Below, one piece after another: positions 7,401 through 13,799 of a DNA stretch of 17,426 nucleotides. The DNA lies in contig JBFWTJ010000041.1 of assembly GCA_050247895.1 (NCBI GenBank), positions 1-17,426 on the forward strand. Direction: 5' to 3'. Origin of the DNA: CAVPEW01 sp050247895. GTDB taxonomy: Bacteria > Actinomycetota > Acidimicrobiia > Acidimicrobiales > VFJN01. The notes beneath the pieces were generated by a model that was not told the origin of the DNA, searched no databases, and saw nothing but the letters and a program-made list of their open reading frames with translations. The position numbers and the translations under genes were made by a program. Position 1 is the first letter of the stretch, and every line of letters starts with the position of its first letter.

Positions 7401-8165
7401 TCAGCCCGGCGGGTGGACCACGAGCGCCGGGCGTCCGGTCGTCGGGTGGGTCGTGACGTCGGCGTTGACCTCGAACACGTCGGCGAGCAGTGAGGGCGTC
7501 AGGACCTCCTCGACCGCACCGGCGGCGACGACCCGCCCGCGGTGCAGCACCACGAGCCGGTCGCAGAACATCGCCGCGAGGTGGAGGTCGTGGAGCGCGG
7601 CGAGCGTGGTGACGTGGGAGCGGCGGACCATGGCCAGCAGCTGGAGCTGGTGGCCGAGGTCGAGGTGGTTGGTCGGTTCGTCGAGCAGGAGGAGCCGGGG
7701 CTGCTGGGTCAGGGCCCGGGCCAGCTGGGTGCGCTGGCGCTCGCCGCCCGACAGCGTGTGCCAGGGGCGCTCGGCGAGCCCGGCCAGGTCCACGCCGGCC
7801 AGCGCGGCCCGGGCCAGCGCCAGGTCGTCCGCGCTGTCGCCCTGGAGCGCCCGGCGGTGGGGGGTCCGGCCGAGCAGGACCACGTCGAGGACGGTGAGGT
7901 CGACCTCGGTCTCGGCGTGCTGCTCCACCAGCGCGATCCTCCGCGCCACCTCCCGGCGGCGCAGCGTGGCCACCTCGACGTCGTCGAGGACGACCCGGCC
8001 CCGGTCGGGTCGCAGCAGGCCGGCGATCGTGCGCAGCACGGTGGTCTTGCCCGAGCCGTTCGGGCCGATCAGGCCGACCAGCGACTCCTCGTCGACCTCG
8101 AGGTCGACGCCCTCGACGATGCGGGCGCCGCCGGCCGTCCAGGTCAGGTCGCGGGCCACCAGCAT
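7401..8165 (-). CDS. ABC transporter ATP-binding protein (FecE/BtuD class; putative F420-0 or siderophore uptake)
   Basis: A 254-residue nucleotide-binding subunit that powers uptake through the adjacent permease on the cytosolic face. All ABC motifs are intact: Walker A GPNGSGKTT 34-42, Q-loop Q82, signature LSGGERQR 138-145, Walker B LLLLDEPTNHLD ending at D169, and switch histidine H192 in ALHDLHLA. The frame is open upstream, but ATG 8165 overlaps the permease stop as TGATG, which indicates translational coupling, and gives the family's usual length. It is the last gene of a binding protein, permease, ATPase operon. The class also serves iron-siderophore, haem and cobalamin importers. The binding protein, not this subunit, argues for the F420-0 group. 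Confidence 0.9.
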   Translation of the reverse strand: MLVARDLTWTAGGARIVEGVDLEVDEESLVGLIGPNGSGKTTVLRTIAGLLRPDRGRVVLDDVEVATLRRREVARRIALVEQHAETEVDLTVLDVVLLGRTPHRRALQGDSADDLALARAALAGVDLAGLAERPWHTLSGGERQRTQLARALTQQPRLLLLDEPTNHLDLGHQLQLLAMVRRSHVTTLAALHDLHLAAMFCDRLVVLHRGRVVAAGAVEEVLTPSLLADVFEVNADVTTHPTTGRPALVVHPPG

Positions 8166-9181
8166 CAGCCACGGACCTCCCGCCGGCGCAGGAGGGCGAC
8201 GAACGCCGGCACGCCGACCAGGGCGGTCAGCACGCCGACGGGCAGCTCTCGGGGCGCGAAGGCGGCCCGGGCCAGGGTGTCGACCCAGATCAGGAAGATC
8301 GCGCCGGCCAGCGCCGCCACCGGCAGGACCCGGCGGTGGCCAGGGCCGACCAGGAACCGCACGGCGTGGGGGAGCACGAGCCCGACGAAGCCGATCGCGC
8401 CGCTGAACGACACGAGGATCGCGGTCAGCAGGGCCGTGGCCACGAGCAGGGCCCAACGCAGGCGGACCACGTCGACGCCGAGGGACGCGGCCGCGTCCTC
8501 GCCGAAGGCCAGCGCGTCGAGGGCCCGTCCCTGCCACGCGCACAGGCCGAGGACGGCGACGAGCACGACGGCGACGAGCCCGACCGCACCCCAGTCGGCG
8601 CCGGCCAGGGAGCCCGAGAGCCAGAACGTGATCATCTGCGTGGCGTGGGGCTCGTTGACCCACAGGATCACCAGCGTGGTCAGCGCCGAGCAGGCCTGGG
8701 CCACCGCCACCCCGGCCAGGACCATCCGGGTCGGGGTGATCCGACCGGCGCGCTGGCCGACGGCCAGCACGAGCAGGAAGGCCGCGAGCGCGCCGGCGAA
8801 CGCGCCCGTCGACAGGGCGACGGTGGTCACGCCGATCCCCGAGACCACCACGACCACCGCACCGAACGAGGCGCCCGACGAGATGCCGAGCAGGTAGGGG
8901 TCGGCCAGCGGGTTGCGGGTGAGCGTCTGCATGACCGCGCCGACCACGGTCAGGCCGCTGCCGACCATCCCGGCCAGCAGCACCCGCGGGAAGCGCAGCT
9001 CCCAGACGATGTGGTCGCGCAGCAGCGGCTGGCCCGACTCCGGTCCGCCGAGGTGATCGACGATGATCCGCCACACCGCGCCCGGCGACAGGTCGGCCGG
9101 ACCGATGGTGATGGCGACGACGATCGAGGCGGCGACCGCGCCGGCCAGCGTCGGGCCGACCAGCGCGGCGCGGCGGGTCAC
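8165..9181 (-). CDS. FecCD/BtuC-type ABC transporter permease
   Basis: A 338-residue inner-membrane permease of the type II importer class. About ten hydrophobic segments are visible. Family motifs include ELRFPRVLLAGMVGSGLTVVGAVMQ, then NPLADPYLLGISSGASFGA, the coupling-region GEDAAASLGVDV, and GFVGLVLPHAVRFLVGPGHR near the C-terminus. GTG 9181 is chosen because it overlaps the binding-protein stop as GTGA and gives the normal length for the family; longer in-frame versions run into the upstream gene. The end overlaps the ATPase start. The substrate follows that of the binding protein. Confidence 0.9.
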   Translation of the reverse strand: MTRRAALVGPTLAGAVAASIVVAITIGPADLSPGAVWRIIVDHLGGPESGQPLLRDHIVWELRFPRVLLAGMVGSGLTVVGAVMQTLTRNPLADPYLLGISSGASFGAVVVVVSGIGVTTVALSTGAFAGALAAFLLVLAVGQRAGRITPTRMVLAGVAVAQACSALTTLVILWVNEPHATQMITFWLSGSLAGADWGAVGLVAVVLVAVLGLCAWQGRALDALAFGEDAAASLGVDVVRLRWALLVATALLTAILVSFSGAIGFVGLVLPHAVRFLVGPGHRRVLPVAALAGAIFLIWVDTLARAAFAPRELPVGVLTALVGVPAFVALLRRREVRG

Positions 9182-10173
9182 CCCGCGTCGAGGTCGAGCG
9201 CCCGGATGGCCTCGCCCAGCTCGCCGAGCGCCGGCGCGACCCGGATGCCCGGCGTGGTGGCCGAGAACGGGATGGTGACCAGGCGGTCCTCGACGACCGC
9301 GGTCAGGTCCCGCAGCGCGGCGTCGCCCCGCAGGTGGGCCTCCTTGTCGGCCGCGGTGCTCCACGAGGCATCGACGAGCACGATCACGTCGGGATCGGCC
9401 TCGACGACCTCCTCCCAGTTGACCTCGGCCCAGCCGCCCTCGACGTCGTCGAAGACGTTGTCGAGCCCGAGCGCCGTCATCATCATCCCCGGCGCGCCGC
9501 AGCACGCACCGACCGACGGGGCCTCGAGGGCGTCGTCCCACCAGAGCACCGAGATCTCGTCGTCGGCGTCGAACGCGGCGTCCTCGACGAGCTCCTCCTG
9601 CTCCGCGATCAGCGCCTCGCCGGCCTCGGTGACGCCGAAGATCGTGGCGATGTCGCGGACCTCCTGCACGACCATGTCGAAGGTGAGCGGTTCGCCGGTC
9701 TCCCGGAAGTCGGGGCACGCGGCCGGCGACAGGTACGAGCCGACGTCGATCGTGGCCAGGTCCTCGCGGCTGCCGGCGGCCTCGTCGCCGAACGCGCTGG
9801 CGTAGGAGGCGTAGACGAAGTCCGGGTCGGCGTCGAGCAACGCCTCGCGCGACGGGTACTCCTCGGCGAGCACGGGGACGTCCTCGTAGGCGTCGGCCAG
9901 CTCGGGCAGGATCTCGTCGTCGAGGTACGCGGTGCCGGCCAGGCGGTCCTCCAGCCCGAGGCTGAGCACGACCTCGGTCGCGGCCTGGTTCATGGTCACC
10001 GCCCGCTCGGGCGGATCGGCGGCGGCCACCTCGACCGAGCAGTTCTCGACGACGCCGGGGGTTCCCCCCGCGGTGGTCGTCGTGGTGCCCGCGGCGTCGT
10101 CGCCGTCGTCCCCGCATGCCCCCGCCAGGAGCCCGGCCGCCACCAACAAGGCCCACGATCTCTTCAGCGCCAT
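9178..10173 (-). CDS. Lipoprotein substrate-binding protein, resembling the putative F420-0 transporter group
   Basis: A 331-residue lipid-anchored binding protein. A positively charged start and hydrophobic core lead to a lipobox-like LLAGAC with C21, followed by an acidic, Thr-rich linker. The mature part is a two-lobed class III (BtuF/FhuD-like) binding protein: RAVTMNQAATEVVLSLGLEDRLAGT, LDADPDFVYASY, DPDVIVLVDASWSTAADK. The stretches YLSPAAC, GEPLTFDMV and the C-terminal TIPFSATTPGIR recall actinobacterial proteins annotated as putative F420-0 ABC transporter binding proteins; the F420-0 role of that group is itself a prediction. ATG 10173 is preferred to GTG 10176 because GGAG lies 5 bases before it. 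An unusual adjacent pair C224-C225 occurs in GACCGAPGMMM. It is the first gene of a three-gene overlapping operon. Siderophore, haem or cobalamin uptake is the alternative. Confidence 0.85.
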   Translation of the reverse strand: MALKRSWALLVAAGLLAGACGDDGDDAAGTTTTTAGGTPGVVENCSVEVAAADPPERAVTMNQAATEVVLSLGLEDRLAGTAYLDDEILPELADAYEDVPVLAEEYPSREALLDADPDFVYASYASAFGDEAAGSREDLATIDVGSYLSPAACPDFRETGEPLTFDMVVQEVRDIATIFGVTEAGEALIAEQEELVEDAAFDADDEISVLWWDDALEAPSVGACCGAPGMMMTALGLDNVFDDVEGGWAEVNWEEVVEADPDVIVLVDASWSTAADKEAHLRGDAALRDLTAVVEDRLVTIPFSATTPGIRVAPALGELGEAIRALDLDAG

Positions 10174-10208
10174 CACCGCTCCGTTGCTCCGTCGAACAGG
10201 TCGCGGCG

Positions 10209-10249
10209 AAGGTATCGACGGCGTTCGTCGAGTTGAGCCCGATCGGGCT
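10209..10249 (-). promoter_or_regulatory. Promoter region with 14-bp perfect palindrome upstream of the ABC operon
   Basis: AGCCCGATCGGGCT (10236-10249) is a perfect 14-bp palindrome. On the minus strand it is followed 21 bases later by TACCTT (10214 to 10209), a TANNNT -10 candidate that would start transcription about 28 bases before ATG 10173. The palindrome would then lie at or just upstream of the -35 region, a normal operator position. No riboswitch was recognised in this 133-base gap. Confidence 0.4.
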
Positions 10250-10306
10250 TAGTACTGAAAGGAGCGCCGCCCGAGCCCTTCCGGGTCGCACGCGCGCCGG
10301 CGTGGG

Positions 10307-10720
10307 TCAGGTGGGGTCGAGCACGACCACGGGGATCTCGCGGGTGGTCTTGGCCTCGTACTCGGCGAAGCCGGGGTGGTCCTGCTTCTGCTTCGTCCAG
10401 ATCCGCTCCCGCTCGTCGCCGGTGGCGGTGCGGGCCCGGAAGCCGCGGGTCCCGGTGCCGATCTCGGCGGTGACCTCGGGATCGGCCACGAGGTTCCGGT
10501 ACCAGTCCGGGTTCGTCGGCGCCCCACCCTTGGACGCGAAGACGGCGACCGGCCCGCCCAGGTCCTGGTACATCATCGGGCTGACGCGGTCCTGCCCGGA
10601 GCGGGCGCCGGTGGTGTGCAGCAGGAGCATCGGCGCACCCTCGAAGGGTCCCCCGACCTTTCCGCCGTTGGCCCGGAACTCCTCGATGACGGCGCTGTTC
10701 CAGTCGGTCGTCCCACTCAT
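10307..10720 (-). CDS. Deazaflavin (F420)-dependent nitroreductase family protein (DDN-like)
   Basis: A 137-residue split-barrel protein of the F420H2-dependent reductase family that includes M. tuberculosis Ddn. Recognisable parts are LLLHTTGARSGQDRVSPMMY (the GRKSG-x-R-x-x-PL-x-Y-type cofactor-binding segment), FASKGGAPTNPDWYRNLVADPEV, the RARTATGDERERIW segment, and the C-terminal KTTREIPVVVLDP. Such enzymes use reduced F420 to reduce varied substrates; the natural substrate here is unknown. ATG 10720 has GAGGAGG about 8 bases upstream and overlaps the HxlR regulator's stop as ATGA, so the two are co-translated. It lies 133 bases before the putative F420-0 uptake operon on the same strand. 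Confidence 0.88.
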   Translation of the reverse strand: MSGTTDWNSAVIEEFRANGGKVGGPFEGAPMLLLHTTGARSGQDRVSPMMYQDLGGPVAVFASKGGAPTNPDWYRNLVADPEVTAEIGTGTRGFRARTATGDERERIWTKQKQDHPGFAEYEAKTTREIPVVVLDPT

Positions 10721-11388
10721 CGCCGGTCCTCCTCGTCGGATGTCGCCGCGCCATCATCGGCCATCCCGGTCGTCGTTGCCCGGTCGGGCTGGCCCGAGGG
10801 GATCCCGGCGTAGCGGCGCCGGAACGCGTCGCTCGCGGCGGGCCCGGCGGTGAACACGAAGTCGGGCCCGTCGACGCGGCGACCGGTCCGGGCGTCGACC
10901 AGCACGGGTTCGGCCTCCTCGCCGGTCGCGGCGTCGACCAGGACCATGCTGCGCTGCTCGGGAGCGAGCCTGCTGTTGCCCCATGCCGCGAGGGCCACGA
11001 CGACCGGGCGCAACGAACGGCCCAGCGGGGTCAGCACGTACTCGTGGCGCGGGGGGTTGTCCCGGTACGGCCGTCGCTCGAGAACCCCTTCGGCCACCAG
11101 TCGCTTCAGCCGGCTGGTGAGGAGGCTTGACGAGATGCCGAGGTTCTGCTGGAACTCGTCGAAGCGCCGGTAGCCGTCGAAGGCGTCGTGGAGGATCAGC
11201 AGCGTCCACCACTCGCCGACCAGGCCCAGGGTCGACGACAGGGGGCACTCTCGGTCCTCGAGGCGGATCTGCGCTATCGGTTCCGTGTCGAGGGCGGCCT
11301 CATCCGCGAGCTCGACATCGCCCCCTGACGGACCGCCGATGCACGGACCGAGCTGCTCGCGAGCCTGGTCGACGAGGTCGCCGCGCAC
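10717..11388 (-). CDS. HxlR-family transcriptional regulator, apparent loss of native start
   Basis: The HxlR winged-helix domain is intact from minus-strand position 11250 downward: ECPLSSTLGLVGEWWTLLIL, then GYRRFDEFQQNLGISSSLLT, then RLKRLVAEGVLERRPY. It is followed by the usual C-terminal region (VLVDARTGRRVDGPDFVF) and an acidic tail. Family members normally begin 8-20 residues before the ECPL-like segment, but no ATG, GTG, TTG or CTG occurs in frame there. The nearest is GTG 11388, which adds a 46-residue extension running backwards through remnants of other genes. Either that extension is translated or the gene lost its start in a deletion near 11250. Its stop overlaps the DDN-like gene as ATGA, so it probably controlled that gene. 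HxlR regulators often respond to electrophiles or redox stress. Confidence 0.7.
   Translation of the reverse strand: MRGDLVDQAREQLGPCIGGPSGGDVELADEAALDTEPIAQIRLEDRECPLSSTLGLVGEWWTLLILHDAFDGYRRFDEFQQNLGISSSLLTSRLKRLVAEGVLERRPYRDNPPRHEYVLTPLGRSLRPVVVALAAWGNSRLAPEQRSMVLVDAATGEEAEPVLVDARTGRRVDGPDFVFTAGPAASDAFRRRYAGIPSGQPDRATTTGMADDGAATSDEEDRR
11257..11328 (+). pseudogene. C-terminal remnant, probably of a SnoaL/NTF2-like protein
   Basis: The plus-strand frame reads DLRYRFRVEGGLIRELDIAP and stops at TGA 11326-11328. This resembles the last beta-strands of a SnoaL-like/nuclear-transport-factor-2 fold protein. No start or upstream part exists: to the left the DNA is HxlR coding sequence on the other strand. 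It looks like the tail of a gene once divergent from the HxlR regulator, with both 5' ends removed together. The family assignment rests on about 20 residues. Confidence 0.4.
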
Positions 11389-11640
11389 GGCCTGACCGAC
11401 CGCAGCCTGCGCGGCACCGGATGCCGGGTCCGACGAGCTGACCGCGACCTGGCTCGACGCCGCCGCCGCGGTCGCCGAGCTGTTCGGGTTGGACCCGGGC
11501 GATGCGGCGCTCCGCCTCGGGTCGCGGTCACCCGCGGCCTGCTCGTCGACGTCCTGGCCAACGGCGACGCCACCGCGGTGACCGCGTCGCTGGAGCGCTT
11601 CCTGGCCATGTGGGAGGCGACCCGCCCAGCGGAGGCCGAG
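11332..11640 (+). pseudogene. Decayed TetR/AcrR-family regulator (internal deletion and frameshift)
   Basis: The N-terminal fragment at 11344-11412 reads RTELLASLVDEVAAHGLTDR followed by SLR, which is helix 1 and the start of the HTH of a TetR protein. The rest of the HTH and most of the ligand domain are missing. In another frame, 11432-11520 reads SDELTATWLDAAAAVAELFG then LDPGDAALRLG. From 11521, one frame over, it continues VAVTRGLLVDVLANGDATA then SLERFLAMWEATR, a typical TetR C-terminus. Restoring one G in the GGG at 11519-11521 joins the last two pieces. No start codon precedes the first piece. An intact member is about 200 residues; roughly 90 survive. There is no reason to expect a functional product. 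Confidence 0.65.
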
Positions 11641-11681
11641 GCACCCGGCGACCCGGGTGGGGCCGGCCGGGCCGGTCGGTC

Positions 11682-12179
11682 TCAGGCGAAGTCGAAGCGG
11701 GTGGCCCGGGCCGGGAAGCCGGTCAGCGACCAGGCGTAGACCCGCTGCGGCCGCAGGCACCAGAAGGGCCGGAACTCGGCGGCCTCGTCGCCGAAGTACT
11801 GCGGGTACTTGGCCCGGTTGGCCGGGCCGAGCGCGACCGACACGGGCAGGTCGGGATCGGTCACGACCACGGCCGTGCCCTCGAGGATCACCGCGTGGTC
11901 GTCGTCGGGCAGGCTGGCGGTGGCCTCCGGGCGCTGCTGGAGGTTGCGGACCCAGCGGGTCTCCGGCGAGCCGCCGAAGCACAGCGCACCCTCCACGAAC
12001 ACGCCGTCGACCGGGCGCAGGTAGGGCCGCCCGTCGGCGGTGGTCGAGGCCAGGAAGTAGTTGGGCGACGCCGCGATGCGGGCCGCGACCTCGTCCCAGG
12101 CCAGCAGGTCGGCGGTCGATCCCGGGGTCTGGCCGTACTCGGCCGGGAAGCGGGCGGCGGTGGCCGTCGGTGTCGACAT
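11682..12179 (-). CDS. Pyridoxamine 5'-phosphate oxidase-like (PPOX/FDOR) family protein
   Basis: A 165-residue split-barrel flavin- or F420-binding protein. ARIAASPNYFLASTTADGRP is the family's first strand pair, then YLRPVDGVFVEGALCFGG. The middle segment RWVRNLQQRPEATASLPDD and VILEGTAVVVTDPDLP are standard, and the C-terminus RPQRVYAWSLTGFPARATRF closes the barrel. In actinobacteria this group includes FMN-, F420- and haem-binding members, and the cofactor cannot be decided by eye. ATG 12179 is chosen over an upstream ATG at 12218 because AGGAG lies 6 bases before it and because 12218 falls inside the operator/promoter. It diverges from the TetR gene at 12248 across a shared palindrome, so it is the likely repression target. 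Confidence 0.85.
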   Translation of the reverse strand: MSTPTATAARFPAEYGQTPGSTADLLAWDEVAARIAASPNYFLASTTADGRPYLRPVDGVFVEGALCFGGSPETRWVRNLQQRPEATASLPDDDHAVILEGTAVVVTDPDLPVSVALGPANRAKYPQYFGDEAAEFRPFWCLRPQRVYAWSLTGFPARATRFDFA

Positions 12180-12215
12180 GGACGTCTCCTCGGTCCGGCG
12201 GAAGGGTGTCCCAAA

Positions 12216-12237
12216 CATAACCGACCGTTCGTTTATG
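12216..12237. promoter_or_regulatory. 22-bp TetR-type operator overlapping two divergent promoters
   Basis: The left half is CATAACCGACC (12216-12226). The reverse complement of the right half is CATAAACGAAC, so 9 of 11 positions match. The core ACCGACCGTTCG looks like many TetR operators. TATGAT (12234-12239) is a near-consensus -10 for the plus-strand TetR gene. TATGTT on the minus strand (12219 to 12214) is the -10 candidate for the PPOX-like gene, 5' UTR about 28 bases. One bound dimer would cover both. Confidence 0.7.
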
Positions 12238-12247
12238 ATCCAGCCCG

Positions 12248-12844
12248 ATGCCGCGCAAGCGCACGGTCCCCGACGAGGTGCTCCTCGACGCCGCCCTGGC
12301 CGTCGTCCACGCGTCCGGTCCCGCCGCCCTCTCCTTCGCCGTGGTCGCCGAGCGCGTCGGCCTCGCGCCCTCCACCGTCGTCCAGCGGTACGGCACCAAG
12401 GCCGGCCTGCTCCACGCCGCGCTCGCCCGGGCCTGGGACCACCTCGACGCCGACACCGCCGCCGCCGTCGAGCGCACCACGCCCGACCGCGCCGGGGTGG
12501 TCGACCTGCTCGTCGCGCTCAGCGGCCAGTACGAGGCCCACGACTACGCCGACCAGCTCATGGTGCTGCGCGAGGACCTGCGCGACCCCGTCCTGCGGGC
12601 CCGCGGCGAAGCCTGGATCGGGTGCCTCGCCACCGAGGTCGAGCGCCGCCTGGCCGACGCCCCCGGGGGCCCGGCCGGCCTGGGCGAGCTGGTCGTGGCC
12701 CAGTGGCAGGGCACCCTCACGGTGTGGGGGTTCACCCGGCCCGGTCGCGTCGACGTCGTGGTGCGGCGCGCCCTCGACGCGCTGCTCGACCGGGTCCTCG
12801 GCCCCGCCGCGGTCGATGGTTCCCGCCGGCTCCCGGCGTCGTAG
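12248..12844 (+). CDS. TetR/AcrR-family transcriptional repressor, apparently leaderless
   Basis: A 198-residue regulator. The N-terminal HTH spans about residues 8-55, with ALSFAVVAERVGLAPSTVVQ then RYGTKAGLLHAAL, the classic TetR recognition helix and Y-x-x-F-like turn (here RYGTKAGLL). The C-terminal ligand/dimer domain ends with VVVRRALDALLDRVLGP. ATG 12248 has no Shine-Dalgarno sequence; the -10 TATGAT ends 8 bases upstream, so the mRNA probably begins at or beside the ATG. It shares a palindromic operator with the divergent PPOX-like gene and probably represses both. The inducer is unknown. It is convergent with the amidotransferase gene. Confidence 0.9.
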   Translation: MPRKRTVPDEVLLDAALAVVHASGPAALSFAVVAERVGLAPSTVVQRYGTKAGLLHAALARAWDHLDADTAAAVERTTPDRAGVVDLLVALSGQYEAHDYADQLMVLREDLRDPVLRARGEAWIGCLATEVERRLADAPGGPAGLGELVVAQWQGTLTVWGFTRPGRVDVVVRRALDALLDRVLGPAAVDGSRRLPAS

Positions 12845-12937
12845 GGGGAAGCGCCTGTCCAGCGAAGCCGACGGGGACGCCACCCGGCTGTCCCTCGTCG
12901 AGCACGAGGCCTACGCCAACGGCATCCTCGAGCAGGT

Positions 12938-13663
12938 CTACGACGTGGTCCGCTGGGCGCGCTCGGCGGCGAGCTCGGCGAACCGGTCGAGGACGGCGGG
13001 GCCGCCGGCCCGATCCAGCTCGGCCAGGGCCGCCGGCGCGCCGTCGAGGATGCCCCGGGCGCCGCCCGGCGCCGTGGCGGCCTCGTCGGCGAAGGCGGCG
13101 ACGAAGCGCTCCACCGCGGCCAGGTCGACCTCGAGGTGGAACTGGAGGCCCCAGGCGGCGTCGCCGACCCGGAACGCCTGGTGCGGGTAGGCGGCGCTGG
13201 AGGCCAGGAGGACGGCACCGGGGGGCAGCACGAAGGTCTCGCCGTGCCAGTGCAGCACGGTCGGGGGGCCGGCCAGGGCGCCGAGCAGCGGGTCGTGCGC
13301 CGCGGCGTCGGAGAGGGTCACCGGTGCCCAGCCGATCTCGGCACCGGTGCCGTCCACCACCTCCCCGCCGGTCGCCGCGGCGAGGACCTGGGCGCCGAGG
13401 CAGATGCCGAGGAAGGGGACGCCGCCCTCGACCGCCCCCGCGACCAGGGCCAGCTCCGCGGCCCGGGTGGGGTAGCCCTCGTCGGACCGGGCCGACATCG
13501 GCCCCCCGAGCACCACCAGCGCGTCGAGCTCGTCGGCCCGGTCCGGGAGGGGGTCGCCCAGGTCGACTCGGGCCACCCGCACGTCCAGGCCCCGGCTCGT
13601 GAGCGCATCGAGCACCGTGGCCGGCTGCTCGGGGGCGAGGTGCTGGACGATCAGGACGGTCAC
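12938..13663 (-). CDS. Class I glutamine amidotransferase (GMP synthase GATase-like)
   Basis: A 241-residue cytosolic protein with a complete class I glutaminase triad: nucleophile C88 in FLGICLGAQVLA, and H176 and E178 in WGLQFHLEVD. VLIVQHLAPEQPATVLDAL opens the domain and VVLGGPMSARSD precedes the active site. It is a stand-alone amidotransferase-domain protein with no synthetase domain, like many annotated as type 1 glutamine amidotransferase or GMP synthase-like, whose acceptor is generally unknown. GTG 13663 (GGAG 7 bases upstream) is preferred because conserved sequence begins there. The in-frame ATG 13780 would add 39 low-complexity residues and lies inside the operator palindrome. 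It diverges from the TetR gene at 13800, which probably regulates it. Confidence 0.85.
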   Translation of the reverse strand: MTVLIVQHLAPEQPATVLDALTSRGLDVRVARVDLGDPLPDRADELDALVVLGGPMSARSDEGYPTRAAELALVAGAVEGGVPFLGICLGAQVLAAATGGEVVDGTGAEIGWAPVTLSDAAAHDPLLGALAGPPTVLHWHGETFVLPPGAVLLASSAAYPHQAFRVGDAAWGLQFHLEVDLAAVERFVAAFADEAATAPGGARGILDGAPAALAELDRAGGPAVLDRFAELAAERAQRTTS

Positions 13664-13776
13664 GGCGGGGCTCCGGTCACGGGAGGCGGGCGGGGCAGCA
13701 GCCCATTCTGCCGACGCGGCGGGGGCGGCCGGGACGCTCGGGTCGCCGGTCGCCGGCTGAGGGTTGCCGGAATGAT

Positions 13777-13792
13777 TCATACGTACGTATGA
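13777..13792. promoter_or_regulatory. 16-bp perfect palindrome, operator of the second TetR regulator
   Basis: TCATACGTACGTATGA is perfectly self-complementary and centred between the divergent TetR and amidotransferase genes. TATGAT (13788-13793) overlaps its right arm as a -10 for the TetR gene. On the minus strand TATGAA at the left arm can serve as a -10 for the amidotransferase, giving a leader of about 100 bases to GTG 13663. ATACGTACGTAT-type sites are typical for TetR family repressors. Confidence 0.7.
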
Positions 13793-13799
13793 TCACTGT

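Noticed and set aside
10236..10249. The AGCCCGATCGGGCT palindrome as terminator of the DDN-like gene
   Set aside because: As RNA it gives only a 5-bp stem with a GATC loop and no U-tract, so an operator is the better reading.
10177..10306. Cobalamin riboswitch or iron-box control of the ABC operon
   Set aside because: The 130-base leader is too short for a cobalamin riboswitch, no B12 box is visible, and no AT-rich Fur/IdeR-like repeat is present.
12180..12218. ATG 12218 as start of the PPOX-like protein
   Set aside because: It lies inside the TetR operator and the minus-strand -10, while ATG 12179 has a good AGGAG site and gives a normal N-terminus.
12845..12937. Protein-like plus-strand stretch (LVEHEAYANGILEQVYDVVR) between the TetR and amidotransferase genes
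   Set aside because: It reads with good codon usage but has no start or stop that defines a gene, runs into the antisense of the amidotransferase, and matches no family I recognise. It may be a small gene remnant, but I cannot support it. No terminator hairpin was seen in this gap either.
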